Positions 1 through 10,400 of a DNA stretch of 32,809 nucleotides are shown here, piece by piece. Source of the stretch: Bacteroidota bacterium. GTDB taxonomy: Bacteria > Bacteroidota > Bacteroidia > Sphingobacteriales > Sphingobacteriaceae. Below the pieces are notes generated by a model. It had not been told where the DNA came from, searched no databases, and saw nothing but the letters and a program-made list of their open reading frames with translations. Location: positions 1 through 32,809 of the forward strand of contig JARKUW010000033.1 of assembly GCA_029851965.1 (NCBI GenBank), in the 5' to 3' direction. Positions within the stretch are counted from its first letter, which is position 1. Every line of letters begins with the position of its first letter. Position numbers and translations under genes: made by a program.

Positions 1-2
1 GC

Positions 3-338
3 GTTGGTACAGCGTTGCCTGTTTACATCAAGTTTATCTTTTTAACGATTCTTCCCATACTCGTGATCTGCTATGCACTGTATTGGCTCATTACAAAAAC
101 CCGTATCCCGGATCTGGTTGTCGTCGGCTCATGCTTTCTGATCGGGGGTGGAATCGGAAATCTCTTCGATCGGCTTCTTTTTGGATCGGTCACGGATTTT
201 TTCCACATCAATTTTGTGCTCTTTCAAACCGGCGTCTTTAACATGGCGGATGTTTCCATTGTATTTGGCATATCCCTGATCCTGTTTCAAAATTATGTGC
301 TCAACAAGCTTGACGGCGGGCATGTGCGTTCTGCATAG
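3..338 (+). CDS. lspA: Lipoprotein signal peptidase (signal peptidase II), 5'-truncated by the window edge
   Basis: The reading frame is open from base 3. It contains GGGIGNLFDRLLFGSVTDFFHINF and FNMADVSIVFG, the conserved LspA C-terminal motifs (GxxxNxxDR and FNxAD). The listed TTG start at 15 is probably internal. Confidence 0.9.
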   Translation, partial: VGTALPVYIKFIFLTILPILVICYALYWLITKTRIPDLVVVGSCFLIGGGIGNLFDRLLFGSVTDFFHINFVLFQTGVFNMADVSIVFGISLILFQNYVLNKLDGGHVRSA

Positions 339-391
339 GTTCGTAACAATTTTCTTGTCCGCTGCTCTAATGGTGATAAAGCCTGCGGTAC

Positions 392-1501
392 ATGAAAATC
401 AACTCGTCAACTAAGGGGCGCAAAGACGGTATTGCCGGCAAGCGTTCGAAAAAGAAAGAATGGTTAAATGCGATCGTGTTTGCACTGATCGCCTCAACGC
501 TCATCAGAGGGCTCGTCTTTTCAGCCTATGCCATACCATCCGGCTCCATGGAGGGCAGCTTGCTTACCGGCGATTATCTGTTTGTCAGCAAGATTGCGTA
601 TGGGCCCAGAATGCCGGTGACCCCGGTTTCGAATCCATTTCTTGAACCCACCATCACAAAGTATCACCTCCGGACATACTGGGACGGAATTCAGCTTCCA
701 TACTTCCGTCTACCTGGATTCAGCCAGATCAAGCGTGGCGATATCGTCGTTTTTAACAAACCTGAAGAAGCGGATCCGAAGCTTCGGGTGCCGGTTGATC
801 AGCGGACGAGCCTGATTAAACGCTGCCAGGCAATACCCGGAGATGTACTTCAGATCATAGACGCTAAAATTTACATCAATGGAAAGCCTGTGCAGGATGC
901 AGATCATTCGCAGTCGACCTATCTCGTAAAAACAGAAGGTAGCACCATTAACCCTGATGTGTTTCAGGATCTGCAAATAGAGGTGCTGGCGCAGGAGGAT
1001 CAGTATACATTTCTGATGTCAATTCCGAAAGCTTCTTTGGCGGCATTCAGCGGGTATTCTTACATCAAAAGTGTTTTACCGGCCGTTGCGGAGCCCGGGA
1101 AGTTCGATCCGTTGATCTTTCCCCATCGTGCAGAATTTCCATGGAACGTTGATAATTACGGTCCTTTAGCCATTCCCAAAGCAGGCATGTCCATCCCGCT
1201 GAATGATTCTACACTCACCTTATACAGCCGGGCAATTAAATGGTATGAAAACAACAGGGTGGAAAAAACTGGCAAGGACATTCTGATCAACGGGAAGAAG
1301 GCCGATCAATATACTTTTAAGCTCGACTACTACTGGATGATGGGTGACAACCGGCACAATTCTGTAGACTCCCGTTTTTGGGGTTATGTGCCGGAAGATC
1401 ATGTGGTTGGGAAAGCAATTGTTACCTGGCTGAGTTTAAACTCGCAAGGTGACCTGCTGGACAAGGTACGCTGGAGCAGGATCCTGATGCCCATCCGATA
1501 G
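392..1501 (+). CDS. lepB: Signal peptidase I (long Bacteroidota type with large insertion)
   Basis: N-terminal TM segment, then IPSGSMEGSL (catalytic Ser box), RGDIVVFNKP, LIKRCQAIPGD (Lys box) and YYWMMGDNRHNSVDSRFWGYVPEDHVVGKA (GDNRxxSxDSR box). Directly downstream of lspA. Confidence 0.96.
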   Translation: MKINSSTKGRKDGIAGKRSKKKEWLNAIVFALIASTLIRGLVFSAYAIPSGSMEGSLLTGDYLFVSKIAYGPRMPVTPVSNPFLEPTITKYHLRTYWDGIQLPYFRLPGFSQIKRGDIVVFNKPEEADPKLRVPVDQRTSLIKRCQAIPGDVLQIIDAKIYINGKPVQDADHSQSTYLVKTEGSTINPDVFQDLQIEVLAQEDQYTFLMSIPKASLAAFSGYSYIKSVLPAVAEPGKFDPLIFPHRAEFPWNVDNYGPLAIPKAGMSIPLNDSTLTLYSRAIKWYENNRVEKTGKDILINGKKADQYTFKLDYYWMMGDNRHNSVDSRFWGYVPEDHVVGKAIVTWLSLNSQGDLLDKVRWSRILMPIR

Positions 1502-1589
1502 CATGGAATGAGCTGCACGCTGCAGAACTTAATGTCCGTTGATTTGTTGTCTTTTTAGCTGCAATGGTGCAGTGATAAGGGATGTGCTC

Positions 1590-1844
1590 ATGGAAAATGC
1601 AATAAAAAAGGACTGGGAGGAGATTGACAACAAGCTTTACAAAGTGATTATATTTAAGCATTTCTCAGAAGCTTTTGCTTTCATGGGAAAGGTTGCCGCA
1701 CTTGCAGAACGCAACAATCATCACCCAAAGTGGTGTAACGATTACAACAAACTTGAAATCTGGCTCTCGAGCCATGATGCCGGAGATACGGTAACCGAGA
1801 AAGACAGGAATCTGGCGAAATTGATTGACGGGCTTCTGGAGTAG
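1590..1844 (+). CDS. 4a-hydroxytetrahydrobiopterin dehydratase (pterin-4a-carbinolamine dehydratase)
   Basis: FKHFSEAFAFMGKVAALAERNNHHPKWCNDYNKLEIWLSSHDAGDTVTEKDRNLA matches the PCD/DCoH signature (HHPxW..YN.v.i.l.THd.gglT..D..lA). The ATG at 1590 is preferred to the upstream start at 1539. Confidence 0.92.
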   Translation: MENAIKKDWEEIDNKLYKVIIFKHFSEAFAFMGKVAALAERNNHHPKWCNDYNKLEIWLSSHDAGDTVTEKDRNLAKLIDGLLE

Positions 1845-1854
1845 AGATCGGGTT

Positions 1855-2910
1855 CTATGGATCTGTGTTCTTAGACTCTGCATGCTTCACCACATTCTTG
1901 AGGTGCTTATCAAGTTCGAGGATACTTTCCTCAAGTAGCTTCAAGATGGTTGCTGAGTCATCTGATTCAGAGCTCGTATTCAGCAGTGGAATCAACCCCA
2001 TTACATTTGCCAGGGGCCTTCTGATCATGTGAGACTGGCTCATGGCAATTTGCTCGAACGTATCCTGATTTTCCGTAATCGTTTTTTGGGCGGAGGACAG
2101 ACTGGATGACAGGGAAGAGTGGCTCGCGATCTGCTGGAGCTTTTGTTTATTGATGTTGGTTGCGGATCCAAACCAGAGTTCGATCTTGCCGGCTTCGTTG
2201 TAGTAAGGCTCTGCACGAAACAGGTACCATTCCGGGTCTTTATTCTTTGCCTGAAAGCGCAATTCCTTTTCCATTATCTTTCCGGTTTTCAGGCAGCTTC
2301 TCCAGTATAGCAAGAGGCCGCGGCGGTCTTTTGGATACACGCCTGCAAATTTGCTGTAATCAGCCGGATCCTCGAAGTTAAAATAATCCCGCACACGATC
2401 GTTGATGAAGTTAATCTGTCCGTTCGGCAGCGCCGTAAAGATCATATTGGGTGTTAAATCGGCGAGGAATTTGAACCTTTTTTGCTCTTGTTCAGCAATC
2501 CGTTTCTCCTGCATCAGTTCTTTTTCGTACTTCTTCCGGTCGGCAATTCTGTGGATAGAGGCATTGATCAGCAGTACCTGTCCTTGCGCATCCTTATGTG
2601 CCGTAGCATCAAACAGGATGTCCAGCCGCTGATCCCTGGTAACCAGAACCAGGCTAATCTCATTTACACTTCCCTGTAAAGACAACATTGGATTGAGGAC
2701 CATCTGAAAATACATACTGCCCGCCTTCGTTAATATAGAGGTCATATTGGACTGGCAAACTTCTGAAGGCGGACGCCCAAGCCAGGAACACAGGGTCTCA
2801 TTTACGCGGTGGATGTTCCCATCGGGGGTAAAGGAGATGAGGCCGGAGGGTGCATGCTGGTAAAGAAATTCAGCATCCAATAAGTGAGAGAGTTGATTTT
2901 GTTCCGGCAT
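1855..2910 (-). CDS. PAS/PAC-domain signalling protein with C-terminal HisKA-like phosphoacceptor helix and no HATPase domain
   Basis: Two PAS-like regions (LLDAEFLYQHAPSGLISFTPDGNIHRVNETLCSWLGRPPSEV; FLADLTPNMIFTALPNGQINFINDRVRDYFNFE) with a PAC-like W.l..a.P segment. The C-terminal IAMSQSHMIRRPLANVMGLIPLL resembles an H-box, and the protein ends about 50 residues later. Confidence 0.8.
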   Translation of the reverse strand: MPEQNQLSHLLDAEFLYQHAPSGLISFTPDGNIHRVNETLCSWLGRPPSEVCQSNMTSILTKAGSMYFQMVLNPMLSLQGSVNEISLVLVTRDQRLDILFDATAHKDAQGQVLLINASIHRIADRKKYEKELMQEKRIAEQEQKRFKFLADLTPNMIFTALPNGQINFINDRVRDYFNFEDPADYSKFAGVYPKDRRGLLLYWRSCLKTGKIMEKELRFQAKNKDPEWYLFRAEPYYNEAGKIELWFGSATNINKQKLQQIASHSSLSSSLSSAQKTITENQDTFEQIAMSQSHMIRRPLANVMGLIPLLNTSSESDDSATILKLLEESILELDKHLKNVVKHAESKNTDP

Positions 2911-2916
2911 AGATCT

Positions 2917-3741
2917 TTATTCGGTTATAAAGTTTTCGATTGCACGTATAACTTCTTGCGGATCACTCAGATGCGGGCAATGGCCGGTAGATTCCAGGAA
3001 GACCATTTCATTCCCCTTGGTATGTTCGAACACGTATTCAGCAGTTGTAAATGAAGCAAGAAAGTCTTCCCTGCATTGAATGGTTAAACTTGGAATATTC
3101 AAGCGCGACAGGTCATTCCGGTTATCGGACAAAAATGTTACCCGCGCAAACTTCCTTGCGATCTCCGGGTTGGTGCTGCAGAAGCTCTCCGCAAGGCCGT
3201 CCGACAGCTCAGGACTGTTGGCGCTGCCGACAATCACCGGAGCAACGGAAGCAGACCAGCCCAGATAGTTACTGTCCATAACTTCCAGAAGCTCTTCCAG
3301 ATCTGCGCGCTCCATGGCACCGACGTAATCCGTGTCGTGGGTGTATCGGGGGGAGGGGCCGATGAAGACTATTTTCTTAAAGAAAGCGGGTTCCTTATTA
3401 ACTGCAATCAGACCGATCATGCTACTCACAGAGTGGCCCACAAAAACAACGTTCTCGAGCGCTAACGCGGAACAGATGTCCAGGACATCCTGTGCATAGC
3501 CGCTGAGGTCATTGTAACGCTCATCATCGTAGGCGCTCAGATCTGAACCACCCGCACCTACGTAATCGAAAACAACGATCTTGTACTTGTCTCTAAATGC
3601 CGGTAGCACAAATCTCCAGGTATTCTGATCGCATCCAAAGCCATGCGCGAACATTAACGTCAAATTTCCCTCGCCTGATACGGTGACGTTGTTCCGTTTC
3701 ATGATTCTTTTTACCTCGGGATCAATGTTGTTGGTATTCAA
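2917..3741 (-). CDS. RsbQ-like alpha/beta hydrolase (RsbQ/KAI2/D14 superfamily)
   Basis: MFAHGFGCDQNTWRFVLPAF, VVFDYVGAGGSDLSAYD, LSGYAQDVLDICSAL, VFVGHSVSSMIGL, FCSTNPEIARKFA and STGHCPHLSDPQEVI closely resemble B. subtilis RsbQ. Ser, Asp and His triad positions are present. Confidence 0.9.
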   Translation of the reverse strand: MNTNNIDPEVKRIMKRNNVTVSGEGNLTLMFAHGFGCDQNTWRFVLPAFRDKYKIVVFDYVGAGGSDLSAYDDERYNDLSGYAQDVLDICSALALENVVFVGHSVSSMIGLIAVNKEPAFFKKIVFIGPSPRYTHDTDYVGAMERADLEELLEVMDSNYLGWSASVAPVIVGSANSPELSDGLAESFCSTNPEIARKFARVTFLSDNRNDLSRLNIPSLTIQCREDFLASFTTAEYVFEHTKGNEMVFLESTGHCPHLSDPQEVIRAIENFITE

Positions 3742-3990
3742 TGTCTTAAGGGTTAACTTTTACTTTGCTAGTTAAATAGTCAGGAATTTTCCGACATTTG
3801 CTTCCGTTGAAGCAGTTATAAAAAGTTAAAGATCGGCTTTTTTGATTTACGAAGCAATGCCTTCTGGCAGTTGGTGGAAGTTGTTCTCATTTGTAGCCTG
3901 TTGGGGTGCGAATATATATTGAAAGGCTGATCCCGTAGATTCAGATCGCAGATCTTGTAACGACATCTGAAACTCGACATGTTTTTAGTT

Positions 3991-4794
3991 ATGCGCACAA
4001 AGTTTAGTTATTTTTTACTTTTGGCGGCCATCTTTGCCGGCTGTCAGGTTAACGAGTATAGTCCGAACCAAAAGTTCAATGAAAGATCTGCAACGGACGT
4101 CAATGCCCGTGAGATCGCCACACTGCCTAAAAAGGAACCTGGTGCCCACATCCGGATCGCCGTTTCAGGAGATACACAGCGGACCTATAAGGAAAGTCAG
4201 CTTTTTGTGGATCACATCAATGCACGAGATGATATAGATTTTGTGTTTCTCAATGGTGATATTTCCGATTTTGGGTTATTGCTGGAGTTTGACGGCGTGG
4301 AGAAAATCTATTCTACCTTGAAAGTTCCCTACATCGCGATTATTGGAAACCACGACCAGGTTGCCAATGGTTACGATGTCTACAAAAGAATGTTCGGCCC
4401 GGTAGACTTCACGTTCAATTATGCAGGTGTTAAGTTTGTTTGCCATGACTCCAACGGCCGGGAACATAACTTCAACGGTAAAATTCCGGATATGGATTTT
4501 CTTAGAAGCAATATGAAGCTGGAACCGGGGGTAAACCACCTGATTGCGATGTCGCATATTCCACCAATGGACAACGACTTCGACAGCAAGCTGAGTGCTC
4601 CGTATCAGGATTTGATCAATCAGACGCCGGGGGTACTTGCATCCATTCATTCGCACCAGCATTCTTCCAATATTATTTACAGCAACAATGGCAAGGGAGT
4701 GCCGATTATAATTACCAACGCTATTGTAAACCGATCCTATACACTTATTGATGTTGAAAATGATGTACTTACGGCCACACCTGTATCGTTTTAA
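3991..4794 (+). CDS. Calcineurin-like metallophosphoesterase, predicted lipoprotein
   Basis: Lipobox-like signal LLAAIFAGC. Metallophosphoesterase motifs SGDTQ, LNGDISD, IIGNHDQ and HSHQHS. The ORF track starts at 3979; the ATG at 3991 fits the signal peptide better. Confidence 0.85.
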   Translation: MRTKFSYFLLLAAIFAGCQVNEYSPNQKFNERSATDVNAREIATLPKKEPGAHIRIAVSGDTQRTYKESQLFVDHINARDDIDFVFLNGDISDFGLLLEFDGVEKIYSTLKVPYIAIIGNHDQVANGYDVYKRMFGPVDFTFNYAGVKFVCHDSNGREHNFNGKIPDMDFLRSNMKLEPGVNHLIAMSHIPPMDNDFDSKLSAPYQDLINQTPGVLASIHSHQHSSNIIYSNNGKGVPIIITNAIVNRSYTLIDVENDVLTATPVSF

Positions 4795-5365
4795 TGCTTT
4801 TATATTGCTGATGCTTACTGCTCCCCTGGCATTCGCTCAGCGTAAGACGGCGAATGCACTTGTGCCTGATAAAGTGATCACACAGTATGCAGGAAGTATC
4901 GGATACATGAGTTTGGGCCTGGGCTACGATTTGTTTCAGGAACGGACAGAACTCAGTTTTCACTATGGCTACGTACCGGAGGTGAAAGGAGGTGAGCTAC
5001 ATATTGCAGCACTTAAGTTTGAATACAAGCCATTTAAGCTGAAGATATCCGATGGGCTTGTGTTCCGGCCGGTGAACCCAGTAGTTTTTGGTTCCTATAC
5101 ATTTGGGAAAGCATTTGGATTAAGCTTTGATCGGGATCAGTATCCAAAAGGATATTATTTCTGGTCTCCGGCACTTAGAGGACATCTCGGTGCCACCTCA
5201 GAGCTGGAGATACTTGCAGATGCCTCGAGTTCCATCAAGTCAATTACCCTGTTTACCGAGGCAAATACAAATGATCTTTATCTGGTGAGCTGGTACGAAA
5301 ACCGCACGACAACCCCTTTCTATAAGATCTTCCACCTTGGCTTTGGCCTAAAGATGAACTTCTAA
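4763..5365 (+). CDS. Predicted outer-membrane/beta-barrel-like protein of unknown function
   Basis: Sec signal MYLRPHLYRFNAFILLMLTAPLAFAQ, alternating aromatic/polar strands, and C-terminal FHLGFGLKMNF ending in an aromatic residue. Overlaps the upstream metallophosphoesterase ORF end. Confidence 0.65.
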   Translation: MYLRPHLYRFNAFILLMLTAPLAFAQRKTANALVPDKVITQYAGSIGYMSLGLGYDLFQERTELSFHYGYVPEVKGGELHIAALKFEYKPFKLKISDGLVFRPVNPVVFGSYTFGKAFGLSFDRDQYPKGYYFWSPALRGHLGATSELEILADASSSIKSITLFTEANTNDLYLVSWYENRTTTPFYKIFHLGFGLKMNF

Positions 5366-5509
5366 TTCGAGATATACCGTAAAACCCGCGTTTGCTACGT
5401 ATTTGACGCAGTGGTATACGCGTTGAGGCGCTCCAGGTGAAAAATTCGACGCTTTGTAAAACCTTTAACCGTTTGTTTTGATTTATGAATAGAACCCATA
5501 TCTCAATTA

Positions 5510-7456
5510 ATGATAAAATCAAACGGCAAAAAGCGAGTTATCATCACCAATGTATCTCCAACCGTTGAATCGGGAAGATACACGGCGAAAGCGGTAACCG
5601 GAGATGAAATTACATTTACGGCGGATGTCTTCGGAGACGGACATGACGTCATAGCAGCAAGCATATATTTCAGGCAGCAAGGGCTTGATAACGTGGAAGA
5701 GCTTCCAATGACGCTCATCAATAATGATCACTGGGAAGTCGCCCATGTTTTCAATCAGACAGGGCGGTTTGAATTCTGGGTTGAAGGATGGGAAGATCAT
5801 TATGGCAACTGGACACACGGCCTGATCAAGAAATATGAAGCCGGACAGGATCTCACGGTAGAGCTTCAGATCGGCATTAATCTTATTCAAAAAGCCGCTG
5901 AATTTTCAGCTGCCAACCGGGAGGTACTGCTGCAATGGATCGAAAGGTTTAACCAGGCGGAAAGTGTCGCGGCCTCTGTATCCCTGGCCTTAGCTCCAGA
6001 ACTGGTCAAGCTGATGTATAGCTACCGGCAACCCGACATTATTACGGCTTCCGACTTTTATCCACTGGAAATCGAGCGAAAGAAAGCTGGATTCAGTAGT
6101 TGGTATGAGCTGTTTCCAAGATCTGCATCGGCCGAGGCCGGAAAACATGGAACTTTCAAGGATGTAATGAACCTGCTGCCGAGAGTAGCGCAGATGGGCT
6201 TTGATGTTTTGTATTTTCCGCCTATACATCCCATTGGGGAGAAAAACAGGAAAGGGAAAAACAATAGCCTTACGCCGGAGCCCGGCGAACCGGGGTCACC
6301 CTGGGCCATCGGGAACAGAAAGGGCGGGCATAAAGCGATCCATCCGGAGCTGGGTACGCTGCGCGACTTCAAGAAGTTGATTGCGGCGGCGAATAGCCTC
6401 GATATTGAGATTGCGATGGACATCGCTTTTCAGTGTGCGCCGGACCACCCCTATGTGAAAGAACATCCGGAGTGGTTTACCTGGCGGCCGGATGGCACTG
6501 TTCAGTATGCGGAGAACCCGCCAAAAAAATACGAAGATATTCTTCCTTTCAATTTTGAAACCGACGACTGGGAAAATCTGTGGGAGGAGCTGAAAAGTGT
6601 TATTGAATACTGGGTAGATGCCGGTATCCGGATATTCCGCATAGACAATCCACACACCAAGGCCTTTCGTTTCTGGGAATGGACGATCAATGAGATCCGG
6701 ACCAAGAACCCTGAAGTTTTATTTCTTGCAGAAGCGTTTACCCGCCCCAGGGTGATGGAGCGCCTCGCTAAAGCGGGCTTCAACCAGTCATATACTTACT
6801 TCACCTGGAGAAACAATAAAAAGGAGCTGGAAGAGTATATGCTGGAACTGACACAAACGGAGATGCGGTATTATTTCCGCCCCAATTTCTGGCCGAATAC
6901 ACCAGACATCCTTCCTCCGGCTTTAATTCACGGTGGCGAGAATGCGCACATCATGCGTCTGATACTTGCAGCAACGTTGTCTTCCAGCTACGGAATCTAT
7001 GGTCCGGTGTATGAATTCGGCATCAATACGCCTCATGGCGCAAAAGAGGAGTACGTGGACAATGAGAAATATGAGATCAGGCATTGGAACTGGAATCAAT
7101 ATACCCGGATAACCGAGCTTATTATCCGTATTAACCAGATCCGTAAAGAGAATGCAAGTTTACAAACCACCTGGAATGTAGCGTTCGCGGAAACAACAAA
7201 CGCCCAGATTATTTGTTACATCAAAACAGATCCGGCAACGGGGAACCGGCTGATTATCGCGGTGAACATGGACGTGCAGCATACGCAAAGTGCAATGGTC
7301 AGAATTCCGCTTGCTGAGCTGGACATTCTGCCCGGATCGTCGTTCCGTATACACGATCTGCTAAGTGGAGACAAATATACCTGGCAGGATGAATGGCAGT
7401 ATGTGGAGCTAAATCCATACTTAATGCCCGCACATATTTTTAGAATAGAATCATAA
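5510..7456 (+). CDS. glgE: Alpha-1,4-glucan:maltose-1-phosphate maltosyltransferase
   Basis: GH13-type motifs VLYFPPIHPIGEKNRKGKNN, IFRIDNPHTKAFRFWEW and FLAEAFTRPRVM plus an N-terminal beta-sandwich (FWVEGWEDHYGNWTHGL). First gene of a run with treS-mak and glgB. Confidence 0.95.
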   Translation: MIKSNGKKRVIITNVSPTVESGRYTAKAVTGDEITFTADVFGDGHDVIAASIYFRQQGLDNVEELPMTLINNDHWEVAHVFNQTGRFEFWVEGWEDHYGNWTHGLIKKYEAGQDLTVELQIGINLIQKAAEFSAANREVLLQWIERFNQAESVAASVSLALAPELVKLMYSYRQPDIITASDFYPLEIERKKAGFSSWYELFPRSASAEAGKHGTFKDVMNLLPRVAQMGFDVLYFPPIHPIGEKNRKGKNNSLTPEPGEPGSPWAIGNRKGGHKAIHPELGTLRDFKKLIAAANSLDIEIAMDIAFQCAPDHPYVKEHPEWFTWRPDGTVQYAENPPKKYEDILPFNFETDDWENLWEELKSVIEYWVDAGIRIFRIDNPHTKAFRFWEWTINEIRTKNPEVLFLAEAFTRPRVMERLAKAGFNQSYTYFTWRNNKKELEEYMLELTQTEMRYYFRPNFWPNTPDILPPALIHGGENAHIMRLILAATLSSSYGIYGPVYEFGINTPHGAKEEYVDNEKYEIRHWNWNQYTRITELIIRINQIRKENASLQTTWNVAFAETTNAQIICYIKTDPATGNRLIIAVNMDVQHTQSAMVRIPLAELDILPGSSFRIHDLLSGDKYTWQDEWQYVELNPYLMPAHIFRIES

Positions 7457-7469
7457 CCCAACACACCAT

Positions 7470-10400
7470 ATGGCTGAGCAAAACACTCCAATAGACGATA
7501 ACCTGCATTGGTATAAAGACGCGATTATATATGAACTTCACATTAAGGCCTTCCGCGATGGCAACGGGGATGGCATCGGGGATTTCCAGGGCCTTATAGA
7601 AAAGATACCTTACCTGGCTGACCTCGGTGTGACGGCCATATGGCTGTTGCCATTCTATCCATCGCCGCTAAGGGATGATGGCTACGATATTTCCGATTAC
7701 TACCACATTAATCCTTCGTATGGTGACATTAAACAATTTAAAGCCTTTTTAAAGGAAGCACATAAGCGAGGGTTACGGGTAATTACGGAGCTGGTCATTA
7801 ACCACACGTCTGACCAGCATCCCTGGTTTCAACGGGCCCGGCTGGCACCGAAAGGCTCCAAGCTGCGGGACTATTATGTGTGGACGGATGATCCGACCGA
7901 GTTTAAGGACGCCAGGATCATATTTCAGGATTATGAGACCTCAAACTGGACATGGGATCCAGTGGCCAAACAATACTTCTGGCACCGCTTCTTTCATCAT
8001 CAGCCGGATCTAAACTTCGCGAACCCGGTGGTTCAGCAAGAGGTATTTAAAATCATGGACTATTGGTGTAAGATGGGCGTTGACGGCTTCAGGCTGGATG
8101 CCGTGCCGTATCTGTTTGAAAGAAATGACACCAATTGTGAGAACTTACCGGAGACACATGATTTCCTGAAAAAGCTGAGGAAATATATAGATGACCACTA
8201 TCCAGGTACGCTTCTGCTTGCAGAGGCCAACATGTGGCCGGAAGATTCTGCAGCCTATTTTGGTGAGGGGGATGAGTGTCAGATGAACTATCATTTTCCG
8301 CTGATGCCACGGATGTTTATGTCTTTACAGATGGAAGACAGATACCCGATAACGGACATTTACGATCAGACACCGGCAATTCCGGAAACCTGCCAATGGG
8401 CAATTTTCCTTAGAAATCACGATGAGCTAACGCTGGAAATGGTGACGGATGAAGAGCGGGATTACATGTACAAAGTTTATGTGAAGGATCCAAAAGCCAG
8501 GATAAACCTGGGTATTCGACACCGGCTGGCACCATTGCTGGAAAATAACCGCCGGAAAATAGAACTGATGAACACCTTACTTTTCAGTTTGCCGGGAACG
8601 CCGGTGATCTACTATGGCGACGAGATCGGAATGGGTGATAATTTCTATCTCGGCGACCGCGATGGGGTACGTACGCCGATGCAGTGGCATTCCGATCGGA
8701 ATGCAGGCTTCTCTGCGGCCAATCCCCAACAATTGTATCTTCCGCTTATCCTGGACCCGCAATTCCACTACGAGTCCGTCAATGTCGAACTTCAGTCCAG
8801 AAATACATCATCGCTACTGTGGTGGATGAAGCGGGCAATTAATACCCGGAAAAAATACAAAGCGTTCGGACGCGGAGATTTGAAATTTGTACAAAGCGAA
8901 AATGCGAAGGTACTTGCGTTTACGCGGACCTACGAAGACCAGACCATGCTTGTCATCGCCAACCTCTCTAGATTTGCACAGGTCGCAGAGCTTCAGCTGG
9001 ACAGCTTCAAAGGCTATGTGCCGGTAGAGATACTAAGCAGAAACCGCTTTCCGATCGTGCGCGAAGATGTACCTTATTTCTTCACCCTCGGGGCCTATGC
9101 AACACAAAGCTTTATTTTAGAAAAGACACATTCAGAACTGGAGAATGACCATGAGCTGCACACACTGTCCCTGAGCAAGTGGAAAGACCTGTTGAAGCGG
9201 GAAGTGCTGGAAAAACTGGAGAATGAGATCCTGCCCAAATACATGATGCGCCTTCGCTGGTTTGGAGGCAAGGGCAGGGGCATGGAAACTGTAAAGATCA
9301 TTGATCATGCAACCATTCCAATGGAACAGAATCCAGCATTTGTCCTGCTGCTTGAGGTATCTTACCGTGACGGCCTGCCGGACATGTACCAACTTCCGGT
9401 CGCATGCGGAATGGGTGAGTTTTCATACAAGATCAAGGACAGTTGCCCGCAGTCGGTCATCGCCATGCTACAGCTGGATGGTGAAGATGTGGTACTGTAT
9501 GATGCGATTTACGGACTGGACTTTCAGCAGGCGGTAATCAATAGCATGGCACGGCAGCATACCCTGAACCAGGGCGGTTCAGAGCTCCTCTTTTCTGGAA
9601 ACAGGGCCTTACGAAAACATCTCGTGTTAAATCCGAAGACTAAACCACGGGTAATATCAGCCGAGCAAAGTAATACATCCATCACCTATGACAACGCTTT
9701 TTACCTGAAATTCTACAGGAAAGTGGACCGTGCCATCAATCCGGACGTGGAATTGAGCCGCTTTCTGACGGAGAGTGCCAAGTTCAAACATACCCCCGGC
9801 TACATTGGAGCGATCGAATGGAAGTTTGGGAAAGATAAGACCATGGTGCTCGGCATGATGCAGGAGATGGTCAGCAGCACGAGCGACGGATGGGAGTATA
9901 TGATAGATCGTCTGAATGATTTTAATGAAAAGATCCTTGCGCATCCGGATGCAGTTGCGGCTCCGCCGGAACTTGTAGGAACGTTGACCAATCCAGTTGC
10001 TTATGAAGAGATTCCAGAAACAATAAAGAGCTTGCTGGAGGCGACGGTCGCGGAACTGGCGACCATGCTGGGCAAACGGACGGGAGAGATGCATCTTGCT
10101 TTATCTTCAAATACCGATCAGGCTGCATTCCAGCCAGAGCCTTTCTCGCTGCACTACCAACGCTCGCTGTTTTCATCTTTGCAGTCATTGGTGCGGGTTG
10201 CCTTCCAGAGCCTGAGTAAGAATATGAAGTCACTCTCTCCGGCTGTTCAGGAGGAGGCCGCAGAAGTACTGAAGATGAAGGATGAGATCCTGAACATCAT
10301 GAAGCGGATTTACAGTAAAAAGATCGACGTTACAAAAATCAGGATCCATGGCGATTATCACCTGGGGCAGGTTTTGTTTACGGGTAAAGATTTTCTGATC

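Noticed and set aside
4034-4237. Overlapping plus-strand ORF inside the metallophosphoesterase gene
   Set aside because: Alternative frame of a well-supported gene, with no domain or separate translation signal.
9657-10094. Long minus-strand ORFs inside treS-mak, glgE and pta (for example 9657..10094, 10230..10697, 20979..21743)
   Set aside because: Antisense to clear conserved coding sequence. Translations are low-complexity or His/Arg/Ser-rich with no recognisable domains; treated as shadow ORFs.
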